A stretch of 49,778 nt of DNA from Candidatus Accumulibacter vicinus (GTDB lineage: Bacteria > Pseudomonadota > Gammaproteobacteria > Burkholderiales > Rhodocyclaceae), in contig DIME01000193.1 of assembly GCA_002425405.1 (NCBI GenBank), positions 1 through 49,778 of the forward strand. Reading direction: 5' to 3'. Position numbers and translations under genes: made by a program. Of the stretch, positions 7,888 through 16,137 are shown in pieces. A model generated the notes under the pieces. The model searched no databases. It saw only the letters and a program-made list of their open reading frames with translations, and was not told where the DNA came from. How positions within the stretch are numbered: position 1 is the stretch's first letter; the number at the start of each line of letters is the position of its first letter.

Positions 7888-9444
7888 GTGAGTTTCCACG
7901 CAGTATTGCGCAATGGCGTGAAAAGCGTCTTTCTGCGCTTCGAAGAAGCGCTCGATACCCCTTTCGGGGGGGACGACAACCCGCTGCGACATCTCGGCGC
8001 GCTCGGCCTGTACCTGCTGTGGATTGTCGTCGGCAGCGGGCTCTATCTGTACGCGGTGCTCGACACCGGCATCGACGCCGTCTACCGCTCGATCGGCGAG
8101 CTCTCCAGCGAACAGTGGTATCTCGGCGGCATTCTGCGCAGTCTGCACCGTTATGCGTCTGATGGCTTCATGCTGGTGATGCTGCTGCACCTCGTTCGCG
8201 AATGGTGCTACGGGCGCTACCACGGCTTCCGCCGCTATTCCTGGATGACCGGCGTACCGCTGCTCTGGCTCGCCTACCTCGCAGGCATCGGTGGCTACTG
8301 GATCGTCTGGGACCAGCTCGCACAGTTGTCGGCCACCGCCACCACTGAACTGCTCGATTGGCTGCCGATCTTTAGCGAACCGTCGGCACGCAACTTCATG
8401 GCGCCGGACTCGATCAACGATCGCTTCTTCACCATGCTGGTGTTCCTCCATCTCGGCGTGCCGCTGCTGCTGATCCTCGGCCTGTGGGCGCATGTGCATC
8501 GCATCAGCCATGTCGATTACCTGCCGTCCCGGCGCGCCATGCTGGCGACGCTGGCGACGCTGCTCGTTCTTTCGCTGCTCAAGCCAGCGCTCAGCAATCC
8601 GCCGGCCAATCTGGCGAGGGTCCCCGGCGCGATTGGCCTCGACTGGTTCATCCTGTTCATTCATCCGCTGACCGACCTGAGTTCGCCGGCGCTCATCTGG
8701 ACGCTGCTGTTCGGGCTAACGGCGCTGCTCTTCGCCCTGCCCGTTCTCCCGCGGCCGCGGCCGCAGCCGGTCGCCGTCGTCGATGCGGCCAACTGTACCG
8801 GCTGCGATCGCTGCCTCGCCGACTGCCCCTATGCAGCGATCAGCATGGCGCCGCACCCACGGCGGCCAGGTCTGCAACTGGCGGTCGTCGATGCCGATCT
8901 CTGCGCAGCTTGTGGAATCTGCGCGGGTGCCTGCCCTTCATCGACCCCTTTTCGCAGACAGGAGACGCTGACCACCGGCATCGACATGCCGCAGCAGCCG
9001 GTCAATGCCTTGCGCGAGCAGCTCGAGCAGGCTCTGGCCCAATGCTCGGGCCTCCGCACGATCGTCGTTTTCAGTTGCACGCGCGGCGCCGACGCCAGCG
9101 CCCTGGCCGCCGCCGACACCGCGGTGATTCCCCTGCTGTGCACCGGCATGTTGCCGCCGGCCTTCGTTGAATACGCATTGCGCGGCGGTGCTGACGGGGT
9201 ATTCGTGAGCACCTGCCGTCACGGCGGTTGCGATTTTCGCCTCGGCGACCGATGGACCAGCGAACGCCTGCTCGGCCAGCGTGAACCCCATTTGCGCAAG
9301 ACCGTCCCGGCTTCGCGACTGCAACTCTATCCCGCCGCAGCCCGCGACAGCAGTACTCTGGCCGATGCGCTGGCCGAGTTCAGAGCCCGGCTCGAAACGG
9401 TTTCTGGCGACAGACTTCCCCCCTATCAGCGGAAAGCCCCCTAA
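7888..9444 (+). CDS. Cytochrome b / 2x[4Fe-4S] ferredoxin / MvhD(FlpD)-like fusion protein
   Basis: A 518-residue membrane redox protein. Residues about 1-290 form a cytochrome b/b6-like domain with haem-ligand pairs His87/His101 and His188/His202, each 14 apart, as in bc-type cytochrome b. The region aligning with the quinol-site PEWY reads LDWF (251-254). Residues 300-350 hold two CxxCxxCxxxCP motifs (Cys303/306/309/313 and Cys339/342/345/349), a bacterial-ferredoxin module. Residues 390-470 resemble the MvhD/FlpD iron-sulfur subunit of hydrogenase-heterodisulfide reductase systems, with Cys397, Cys418, Cys443 and Cys448 and the block GGADGVFVSTCRHGGC. The likely role is electron transfer between quinone and a low-potential cytoplasmic partner. 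It starts with GTG at 7888, with AGGGA upstream, behind an FNR-type promoter, and is probably co-transcribed with the next two genes. The domains are clear; the physiological partner and direction are unknown. Confidence 0.88.
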   Translation: MSFHAVLRNGVKSVFLRFEEALDTPFGGDDNPLRHLGALGLYLLWIVVGSGLYLYAVLDTGIDAVYRSIGELSSEQWYLGGILRSLHRYASDGFMLVMLLHLVREWCYGRYHGFRRYSWMTGVPLLWLAYLAGIGGYWIVWDQLAQLSATATTELLDWLPIFSEPSARNFMAPDSINDRFFTMLVFLHLGVPLLLILGLWAHVHRISHVDYLPSRRAMLATLATLLVLSLLKPALSNPPANLARVPGAIGLDWFILFIHPLTDLSSPALIWTLLFGLTALLFALPVLPRPRPQPVAVVDAANCTGCDRCLADCPYAAISMAPHPRRPGLQLAVVDADLCAACGICAGACPSSTPFRRQETLTTGIDMPQQPVNALREQLEQALAQCSGLRTIVVFSCTRGADASALAAADTAVIPLLCTGMLPPAFVEYALRGGADGVFVSTCRHGGCDFRLGDRWTSERLLGQREPHLRKTVPASRLQLYPAAARDSSTLADALAEFRARLETVSGDRLPPYQRKAP

Positions 9445-9445
9445 C

Positions 9446-9943
9446 ATGCTTAAACCCACCGCCATCGTTGGCCAGTTGATCCTCTACGGCGCTTTTGCTG
9501 CCTTTATCGGCTACTTTTCGACCTCGCCGAAATACCGGCAGATTCCTGACGACATCGCGCTGATCAAGCTGTCGATCAGCCACCTTGGCGACCGCGAGTG
9601 TCGCAAACGCACGCCTGAAGAACTCGCCAAACTGCCACCCAACATGCGCGCGCCCATGGAGTGCCCGCGCGAGCGATCCGACATCAGGCTTGAAGTCGAT
9701 TTCGATGGTCAGCCCGCTTTCCGCACCGTGATGCACCCCACCGGCCTCTACAAGGACGGGGTTTCGACGGTGTACAAACGCTTCGAGCTCAAAGCCGGCA
9801 AGCACCGGGTAGCCGTCAGAATGAACGACAACCTCATCAAGCCTGGCTTCAACTTCAGCAAGGAAGCCGAGATCACCCTCGTACCGGGACAAGTGATGGT
9901 GATCGACTTCAACCCGGACCGTGGTGGCCTGTTCTTCAAATGA
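9446..9943 (+). CDS. Membrane-anchored protein of unknown function between two cytochrome b fusions
   Basis: A 165-residue protein I do not recognise. One N-terminal membrane segment (about residues 7-24, IVGQLILYGAFAAFIGYF) is followed by a hydrophilic, probably periplasmic domain rich in beta-type sequence. This domain has two Cys residues (CRKRTPEE and ECPRERS regions), an FRTVMHPTGLYKDG block and a C-terminal PGQVMVIDFNPDRGG. The fold could be Ig-like, similar to accessory domains of CcoG/FixG-type proteins, but that is a guess. The ATG at 9446 lies 1 base after the stop of the cytochrome b-ferredoxin gene, with GGAAAG at 9431-9436 as ribosome binding site. It therefore belongs to the same transcript and is probably an assembly factor or small subunit of the redox complex. 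Confidence 0.78.
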   Translation: MLKPTAIVGQLILYGAFAAFIGYFSTSPKYRQIPDDIALIKLSISHLGDRECRKRTPEELAKLPPNMRAPMECPRERSDIRLEVDFDGQPAFRTVMHPTGLYKDGVSTVYKRFELKAGKHRVAVRMNDNLIKPGFNFSKEAEITLVPGQVMVIDFNPDRGGLFFK

Positions 9944-10049
9944 TCACGCTCATCCCCCTCGCCGCCGACCAACCTGGACACGGGCGCCGCTTCCCGCCGG
10001 CCGCCAATCACGCCGCACGACACATTAATCTCCCGAGCTGAAATCGATC

Positions 10050-11966
10050 ATGGTCAAAATCCTGCAACAACTCCTGCGCTGGCTGTTCATGCGCATCGAG
10101 AACGTGTTCAACGTCGCCTTCGGCGACAAGATGAACCCTTTCTATCATCTGGGAACGATCAGCTTCTGGCAGTTCTGGTTGCTGGTGGGCTCCGGCCTCT
10201 ACCTCTACATCTTCGCCGATACCGGCGTGCATGACGCTTTCGAGTCGGTCGAGCGGATCACCCACGACCAGTGGTGGGCCGGCGGCATCCTGCGCAGCAT
10301 CCACCGCTACGCGACAGACGGCATGATCCTGACGATGCTGCTGCACATGCTGCGGCACTTTGCCTATGACCGCTATCGCGGTTTTCGTTCGTTCTCATGG
10401 CTGACCGGCGTGGCCCTGTTGTGGCTGGTTTACATTGCCGGCGTCAATGGCTTCATGCTGGTCTGGGACAAGCTCGCGCAATTCGTGGTCATCGCCACTG
10501 CCGAGTGGTTCGACGTTTTGCCCATGTTCAATGGCACGCTGATCCGCAACTTCCTCTACCTCGAGAGCGTCAACAGCCGCCTGTTCACGCTGCTGGCCTT
10601 CATCCACATCGGCGCGCCCCTGATCGTCGCTTTCATCATGTGGGTACACGTCCAGCGCGTCCCGCGTGCGCACATCAATCCGCCCCGCCCGATCGCCATC
10701 GCGGTCAGCGTGATGTTTCTGGCACTCGCGCTGGTCAAGCCGATACTTAGCCAGGGTGGCGAAGCCGACATGTCGGTGGTGCCGACCGACATCGACTTCG
10801 ACTGGTTCGAGTTGCCGGTGCTGGCGCTGGTCTACGTGATCAACCCGCTGCACCTCTGGTACTGGGTGCTCGGCCTCACGGCCCTGTTCTTCCTGCTGCC
10901 CTGGCTACCACCGAAGCGCCTGGGTTCGGCGAGGGCACAGAATTCGATCACTTTTCACCCCGACCACAAGGCCATCAGCGCACGCTTTGGCGAAACACTG
11001 CTCGACGCTGGCCTGCGCCAGGACATCAATCTGCCCTACGAATGCCGTAACGGCGGCTGTGGGGTGTGCAAGTGCACAGTGCTGCAGGGCAAGGTCGATC
11101 CCGGACTCTACCAGCCGAGCGCGCTTTCCGCCGCCGAACTGGCGCAGGGCAAGGTCCTGCTGTGTTGCGCCAGCGCGCTCGAAGACGTCGAAATCGAGTA
11201 CCTGGCGAGCACGGCGCCGAAGATTCTCCGGGAGTACAGCGCCGGCGTCGTCGGCATGGAGAAACTCACCGACGACGTCATGCGTGTTCTGCTCAAGCTA
11301 CCGGAAGGGCAGCAGATTGCCTTCAAGGCCGGCCAGTACATCAACATCATTCTCGAAGACGGTCAGCGGCGTGCCTTCTCGTTTGCCAATCCGCCGCACG
11401 AAGCCGAGTTTGTCGAACTGCAGATCCGGCTGATGCCTGGCGGCCGTTTCACCACGCACGTCTTCGAAGCGATGAAGGTTGGCGACCAAGTCCGTTTCGA
11501 AGGCCCGCTGGGCGACTTCACGCTGCGCGAGTCCGCGCGGCCGATCGTCTTCGTCGCCGGCGCCACCGGCTTCGCACCGGTCAAGAGCATGGTCGAGGAC
11601 GCCTTCAGGCGCGGGCTGCAGCGCCAGATCCATCTTTACTGGGGGGTGCGTAGCCGCAAGGACCTGTACCTGCCCGATCTGCCGGAACATTGGGCGCGCG
11701 AGCACGAAAACTTTCACTTCGTTCCGGTACTCTCGGATCCGGCCCCCGAGGACTCCTGGAACGGCCGCACCGGCCTGGTTCATGAAGCGATTCTCGAAGA
11801 CTTCCCGGAACTCAAGGAACACGAAATCTACGCCTGCGGCTCGGTACGCATGGTCGAGGCGATCTTCCCCTTCCTCAAGAAGCACGGCGCCGAAGACGGG
11901 GCCTGCTTCTCGGATGCCTTCAGCGTATCGGCGCGTTCAATGGCCTTTCAGCCCCGCCAACATTAG
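10050..11966 (+). CDS. Cytochrome b / [2Fe-2S] / FAD-NAD(P) oxidoreductase fusion protein
   Basis: A 638-residue protein joining a quinone-reactive membrane domain to a plant-type ferredoxin reductase. Residues about 1-290 are cytochrome b/b6-like with His85/His99 and His186/His200. The PEWY position reads FDWF (250-253, followed by ELPVLAL). Residues 298-385 form a [2Fe-2S] ferredoxin domain (Cys332, Cys337, Cys340, then Cys372 or Cys373). Residues 398-635 are a ferredoxin-NADP reductase module with the flavin motif RAFSFANPP (441-449), the nucleotide motif VAGATGFAPVKSM and the CGS motif YACGSVRMVE. It can be expected to move electrons between quinol/quinone and NAD(P)(H). From memory, such a fusion was described in Accumulibacter and proposed to let the TCA cycle run anaerobically. 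It is a clear paralogue of the 7888-9444 cytochrome domain. A 106-base gap without a good promoter separates it from the 9446 gene. Confidence 0.92.
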   Translation: MVKILQQLLRWLFMRIENVFNVAFGDKMNPFYHLGTISFWQFWLLVGSGLYLYIFADTGVHDAFESVERITHDQWWAGGILRSIHRYATDGMILTMLLHMLRHFAYDRYRGFRSFSWLTGVALLWLVYIAGVNGFMLVWDKLAQFVVIATAEWFDVLPMFNGTLIRNFLYLESVNSRLFTLLAFIHIGAPLIVAFIMWVHVQRVPRAHINPPRPIAIAVSVMFLALALVKPILSQGGEADMSVVPTDIDFDWFELPVLALVYVINPLHLWYWVLGLTALFFLLPWLPPKRLGSARAQNSITFHPDHKAISARFGETLLDAGLRQDINLPYECRNGGCGVCKCTVLQGKVDPGLYQPSALSAAELAQGKVLLCCASALEDVEIEYLASTAPKILREYSAGVVGMEKLTDDVMRVLLKLPEGQQIAFKAGQYINIILEDGQRRAFSFANPPHEAEFVELQIRLMPGGRFTTHVFEAMKVGDQVRFEGPLGDFTLRESARPIVFVAGATGFAPVKSMVEDAFRRGLQRQIHLYWGVRSRKDLYLPDLPEHWAREHENFHFVPVLSDPAPEDSWNGRTGLVHEAILEDFPELKEHEIYACGSVRMVEAIFPFLKKHGAEDGACFSDAFSVSARSMAFQPRQH

Positions 11967-12152
11967 GACCGGAGATATACCGCGGGCGGTCACGATGGAA
12001 TCTTCTGGAAGGTTTGGAAGTTCAGGATCAATAGGGACTGTAGGGCGTTGGCATGGATGGGGTGGGTATCTTGCAAGCAGTGTTCGACGGCAGCTTTGAG
12101 CACCGCTATTCCATGACCGTTGTTGGGAAGATCCGTTGACGTGATTTTCACC
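11967..12152. other. Intergenic stretch between convergent genes
   Basis: This 186-base gap follows the cytochrome b-NAD(P) fusion and faces the methyltransferase gene. I see no clear terminator hairpin. A 28-codon reading frame from 12052 (ending KIR and stop) has no recognisable function. It may be debris of a lost gene. Confidence 0.4.
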
Positions 12153-12746
12153 TTAAACGCGTTTCAAGCGAATCCGTCTGAACCAGCCGGCCGCCAGCGC
12201 TGGTTGGTCGCTTTCGAGAACCAGTTGTGGCGTCTGCTCGAGCACTTCCTCAAAGACCACGTCCAGCCTTGTCGCAATGCGACTGACCACGGGATTGAGC
12301 AGTCGCCGCACAGGCGCCCACTGCCTTGGCTGCAAGAACTTGTCGAAGATCAGCACGCTGCCGCCGGGTACCAGCACGCGTGCCGTCTCACTGAGGCAGG
12401 CGAATGGATTCGGCAGGACGGCGAGGATCAGGTGCAGGACGACATGGTCGAAACTGCCGTCGGCAAACGGTAGGCGCTGCGCATCCCCCTGAACACAGCA
12501 GAAATCAAGCGGAGCCGCACGCGGCACCGCCCGGCGCAGCATGGCATGCGTCAAATCGATGCCGGTATAGCGGTGCTGCGTTGGCAAGAGCGGCAGGTCA
12601 AGGCCGGTCCCGACGCCACTCAGGAGCACGCGCGCGGGTGCCTGTGGCAAGGCTGCGAGGCTGCGTACGCGCGCTGCGCGGGTGGCGGCCGCCAGCACTG
12701 CATCGTAGAACGGGGAAATCAGCGTGTAACTGTGCTTGAGACCCAA
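12153..12746 (-). CDS. Class I SAM-dependent methyltransferase
   Basis: A 197-residue soluble protein with a Rossmann-type methyltransferase core. Motif I reads VLLSGVGTGLDLPLL (about 40-54), the acidic residue follows in YTGIDLTHAML, the post-I region is GDAQRLPFADGSFDHVV, and motif III sits around LVPGGSVLIFDKF. The family resembles UbiE/COQ5 and phosphatidylethanolamine N-methyltransferases, whose substrates are quinones or phospholipids; the substrate here cannot be assigned. The start appears to be TTG at 12746, 10 bases after the apaG stop, with no strong ribosome binding site, so it may rely on read-through translation from apaG. The upstream reading frame contains no better ATG. Confidence 0.8.
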   Translation of the reverse strand: MGLKHSYTLISPFYDAVLAAATRAARVRSLAALPQAPARVLLSGVGTGLDLPLLPTQHRYTGIDLTHAMLRRAVPRAAPLDFCCVQGDAQRLPFADGSFDHVVLHLILAVLPNPFACLSETARVLVPGGSVLIFDKFLQPRQWAPVRRLLNPVVSRIATRLDVVFEEVLEQTPQLVLESDQPALAAGWFRRIRLKRV

Positions 12747-12756
12747 TTGTCGGCAA

Positions 12757-13140
12757 TCAGTGCAGAACGTGTGGAACGGCCAGGGTGAACTCGGGGATTT
12801 CCGCCTCGAACTGCCTGCCGTCGACGGCCGTCAACTGGTAACTGCCGCGCATCGTGCCGACCGGTGTGTCGAGCTGGCAGCCGCTGGTGTAGGCAAACTT
12901 CTCACCCGGTTGCAGCAACGGCTGCCGGCCAACAACGCCAAGACCACGCACCTCCTGGACCTCACCGCTCGCGTCGGTGATGATCCAGTGCCGCGAAACC
13001 AACTGCGCCGGCACGGTTCCGACGTTCTCGATGGTAATCGTGTACGCAAACACGTAGTGGTCATTCGCCGGATCCGACTGCTCGGCGATATATTGCGGGA
13101 TTGCGCTGACGGCAACCCCATATTTCTTGCTTGCGGCCAT
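12757..13140 (-). CDS. apaG: ApaG family protein
   Basis: A 127-residue protein matching ApaG along its length, with the conserved blocks YIAEQSDPANDHYVFAYT, LVSRHWIITDA, VVGRQPLLQPGEKFAYTSG and GTMRGSYQL. ApaG is a small beta-sandwich (FN3-like) protein, historically linked to cobalt/magnesium phenotypes and diadenosine tetraphosphate metabolism; its molecular role is unsettled. It is divergent from rpe, separated by 145 bp, an arrangement common in betaproteobacteria, and is followed closely by the methyltransferase gene on the same strand. Confidence 0.95.
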   Translation of the reverse strand: MAASKKYGVAVSAIPQYIAEQSDPANDHYVFAYTITIENVGTVPAQLVSRHWIITDASGEVQEVRGLGVVGRQPLLQPGEKFAYTSGCQLDTPVGTMRGSYQLTAVDGRQFEAEIPEFTLAVPHVLH

Positions 13141-13285
13141 ATGTGCTCAATGTCGGAACGATCAGAACCGGCATTGCACACCAAACCGAAGGTAATGACA
13201 AGCCTGTCGAGAAAGCGAGGCTTTCCTCTAAGCGGACCCGCCTTTTCGCGCTAGAATCGAGTCCAATTTCCCAGGGGTCCCTGCC

Positions 13286-13975
13286 ATGTATTTGATTGCT
13301 CCGAGCATCCTTTCTGCCGATTTCGCCCGGCTTGGCGAAGAGGTCGTGAACGTCATCGCTGCCGGTGCCGACTGGATTCACTTCGATGTGATGGATAACC
13401 ATTACGTCCCCAATCTGACCATCGGTCCGCTGGTCTGCGAGGCCATCCGCCCACTGACGCGAGCACCGATCGACGTACACCTGATGGTCAAACCGGTCGA
13501 TCGCATTGTTCCCGACTTTGCCCGGGCGGGAGCCAACATCATCACCTTTCATCCGGAAGCGTCCGAACACGTCGACCGGACGCTCGCTCTGATCCGGGAA
13601 AGCGGTTGTCAGCCGGGGCTGGTGTTCAATCCGGCAACGCCACTCGACTATCTGGATCACGTCATGGACAAGCTGGACATCATCTTGCTGATGAGCGTCA
13701 ATCCGGGTTTTGGTGGGCAGAAGTTCATTCCTTCCACGCTGGCCAAGCTCGCGGCAGCACGCGCCAGAATCGACGCCTATGAGCAGGACAGCGGGCGGCG
13801 AATCCGGCTGGAGGTCGACGGCGGAGTAAAGGTCGACAACATTGCCGCCATCGCCCGCGCCGGCGCCGACACTTTTGTCGCCGGATCGGCGGTTTTCGGC
13901 GCCGGCAGCGACAGCGATCGCCACCGCTACAACAGCATACTCGCAACGCTGCGCGGGCAACTGGAAAAGCCATGA
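13286..13975 (+). CDS. rpe: Ribulose-phosphate 3-epimerase
   Basis: A 229-residue TIM-barrel enzyme interconverting ribulose 5-phosphate and xylulose 5-phosphate in the pentose phosphate pathway (and Calvin cycle, if present). Diagnostic blocks are the N-terminal IAPSILSADFARLGEE, HFDVMDNHYVPNLTIGP with metal-binding His and catalytic Asp, DVHLMV, MSVNPGFGGQKF and LEVDGGV. Length is normal. The ATG at 13286 is preceded by CAGGGG. A TAGAAT about 36 bases upstream may be a -10 element. The stop overlaps the gph start by 4 bp. Confidence 0.97.
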   Translation: MYLIAPSILSADFARLGEEVVNVIAAGADWIHFDVMDNHYVPNLTIGPLVCEAIRPLTRAPIDVHLMVKPVDRIVPDFARAGANIITFHPEASEHVDRTLALIRESGCQPGLVFNPATPLDYLDHVMDKLDIILLMSVNPGFGGQKFIPSTLAKLAAARARIDAYEQDSGRRIRLEVDGGVKVDNIAAIARAGADTFVAGSAVFGAGSDSDRHRYNSILATLRGQLEKP

Positions 13976-14658
13976 TCTCTTCACCGCTTGCCGTACGCGC
14001 CGTACTGATTGATCTCGACGGCACCTTGCTGGATACCGTCCTCGATCTCCATGCCGCTGCCAATGCCATGCTGCACGACCTGGGTCGCAGCGAGATTTCG
14101 GTCGAGTCGATTCGCAGCTATGTCGGGCGCGGCATTCCCAACCTGGTCAAACGCGTTCTGGCAGGTTCGATGGCCGCCGCCGACGATGCCACGCCGCCCC
14201 CAGCGGAGGCGCTGGCCAGCTTCAAGCACCACTACCGTACCGAGAACGGTCGTCATGCCGCCTTTTTTCCTGGTGTTCGCGAAGGTCTTGAGGCATTCAA
14301 GGCGCTGGATTTGCCGCTAGGCGTCATTACCAACAAGGCCGAAGCATTCACTCTACCGTTACTGCAGCGTACCGGCCTGCTCCCCTTTTTCGAGGTAATC
14401 GTCAGTGGCGACGTCCTGCCGCGTCCGAAACCCGATCCGATGCCCCTGCTCTGGGCCTGCGGCCGCCTGGGTTTCTCGCCGGTCGACGTGCTGATGATTG
14501 GCGATTCGGTACATGACTTTCATGCCGGAAGAGCGGCCAGCTGCCCCGTTTTTCTGGTCCCTTACGGCTACAACGAAGGACGAGATGTTCGTGATCTGGC
14601 ATGTGATGCTATAGTCTCGTCCCTTGCAGAAGCTGCCCCACTCCTGATCCACGCATGA
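13972..14658 (+). CDS. gph: Phosphoglycolate phosphatase (HAD family)
   Basis: A 228-residue HAD hydrolase expected to dephosphorylate 2-phosphoglycolate, a damage product of DNA repair and oxygenase side reactions. Motif I is LIDLDGTLLDT with nucleophile Asp. Motif II lies in GVITNKAEAF, the motif III lysine in RPKPDP, and motif IV in MIGDSVHDFHAGR. It overlaps rpe upstream and trpE downstream by 4 bp each (ATGA), forming a tight rpe-gph-trpE operon as in other betaproteobacteria. Confidence 0.95.
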   Translation: MISSPLAVRAVLIDLDGTLLDTVLDLHAAANAMLHDLGRSEISVESIRSYVGRGIPNLVKRVLAGSMAAADDATPPPAEALASFKHHYRTENGRHAAFFPGVREGLEAFKALDLPLGVITNKAEAFTLPLLQRTGLLPFFEVIVSGDVLPRPKPDPMPLLWACGRLGFSPVDVLMIGDSVHDFHAGRAASCPVFLVPYGYNEGRDVRDLACDAIVSSLAEAAPLLIHA

Positions 14659-16127
14659 CTGAAGCTTATTTCAATCGCCTCGCTGGCGAAGGCTACAACC
14701 GCATCCCGGTAACCCTTGAGACCTTCGCCGATCTCGATACGCCGCTCTCCATCTACCTGAAGCTCGCCAACAGCCCCTACAGTTACCTGCTCGAATCGGT
14801 ACAGGGCGGCGAGCGTTTTGGCCGTTACTCGATCATCGGTCTGGCCAGCCCGACGCGCATCGTCGTCAACGCGCATCAGGTACTGGTGCTGAACGGCAAT
14901 CGCATCGCCGAACGCGAAGACGACACCAACCCGCTCGACTTCATCGGCAAGTACATGAAGCGTTTTCGTGCAGCTCCCACCACCGGTCTGCCACGCTTCT
15001 GCGGTGGTCTGGTCGGCTGCTTCGGCTATGACACCGTCCGCTATATCGAGACCCGGCTGACACGGTCACAGAAAACGGACGACCTCGGCATTCCCGATAT
15101 CGTGCTGCTGCTTTCGGAAGAAATTGCAGTGGTCGACAACCTTTCCGGCAAACTGACACTGGTCGTCTATGCGGAGCCCGGCGTTCCCGGCGCCTATCCG
15201 AAAGCGCAGGCCAGGCTCAGAGAATTGCTCGCCCGCCTGCGCGAACCGGTCCGCATTCCGCCGGAAGCGCCGCAATCTTCGCAACCCGCGACCTCGATGT
15301 TTGGTGAGTCGGAGTACAGGCAAGCGGTACTGAGAGCCAAGCGTTATATCACCGAGGGCGACATCATGCAGGTGGTACTGTCACAGCGCATGAGCAAACC
15401 CCTGGCTGCCAGCCCGATGGCGCTGTACCGTTCGCTGCGTTCGCTCAACCCGTCGCCGTACATGTTCTACTTCGACTTCGAGGATTTCCATGTCGTCGGC
15501 GCTTCACCCGAAATTCTCGTCCGTCTCGAAGGCGACACGGTCACTGTCCGACCGATCGCGGGCACACGCCGACGTGGCGTGTCCTTTGAGGAAGATCAGG
15601 AACTCGCTGCCGAGTTACTCGCCGACGAAAAGGAACGTGCGGAGCACGTGCAGCTCCTCGACCTCGGTCGCAACGACATCGGCCGTGTCGCTCGCGTCGG
15701 TACGATCAAGCTCACCGAAAACATGATCGTCGAGCGCTACTCGCACGTGATGCACATCGTCTCGAACGTCGAAGCCAAACTACGGCCAGGCCTGAACGCG
15801 CTCGACGTGCTCAAGGCAACCTTCCCGGCGGGAACCGTCTCGGGCGCGGCCAAGGTCCGGGCCATGGAGATCATCGACGAGCTTGAACCGGTCAAACGCG
15901 GCATCTATGCCGGCGCGGTCGGTTATCTCGGTTTCAACGGTGACATGGACCTGGCGATCGCGATCCGCACCGCCATCGTCAAGGACGGCCAGCTGCACGT
16001 GCAAGCGGGTGCCGGCATCGTCGCCGATTCCGACCCGGCATCCGAATGGCAGGAAACGCAGAGCAAGGCCCGCGCCGTACTGCGTGCCGCCGAACTGGCT
16101 GAACACGGCCTCGATACCCGTATGTAA
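14655..16127 (+). CDS. trpE: Anthranilate synthase component I
   Basis: A 490-residue chorismate-using enzyme that makes anthranilate with TrpG, the first step of tryptophan synthesis. The N-terminal regulatory site for tryptophan is visible as LLESVQGGERFGRYSIIG. The C-terminal catalytic blocks include GDIMQVVLSQRMS, RPIAGTRRRG, LLDLGRNDIGRV, FPAGTVSGAAKVRAMEII and GAGIVADSDPASEWQE. It overlaps gph by 4 bp. In related genomes trpG, trpD and trpC usually follow; here a convergent hydrolase gene ends only 10 bases after the trpE stop, so the rest of the cluster has been separated. Confidence 0.97.
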   Translation: MTEAYFNRLAGEGYNRIPVTLETFADLDTPLSIYLKLANSPYSYLLESVQGGERFGRYSIIGLASPTRIVVNAHQVLVLNGNRIAEREDDTNPLDFIGKYMKRFRAAPTTGLPRFCGGLVGCFGYDTVRYIETRLTRSQKTDDLGIPDIVLLLSEEIAVVDNLSGKLTLVVYAEPGVPGAYPKAQARLRELLARLREPVRIPPEAPQSSQPATSMFGESEYRQAVLRAKRYITEGDIMQVVLSQRMSKPLAASPMALYRSLRSLNPSPYMFYFDFEDFHVVGASPEILVRLEGDTVTVRPIAGTRRRGVSFEEDQELAAELLADEKERAEHVQLLDLGRNDIGRVARVGTIKLTENMIVERYSHVMHIVSNVEAKLRPGLNALDVLKATFPAGTVSGAAKVRAMEIIDELEPVKRGIYAGAVGYLGFNGDMDLAIAIRTAIVKDGQLHVQAGAGIVADSDPASEWQETQSKARAVLRAAELAEHGLDTRM

Positions 16128-16137
16128 TCTCGCGGCC

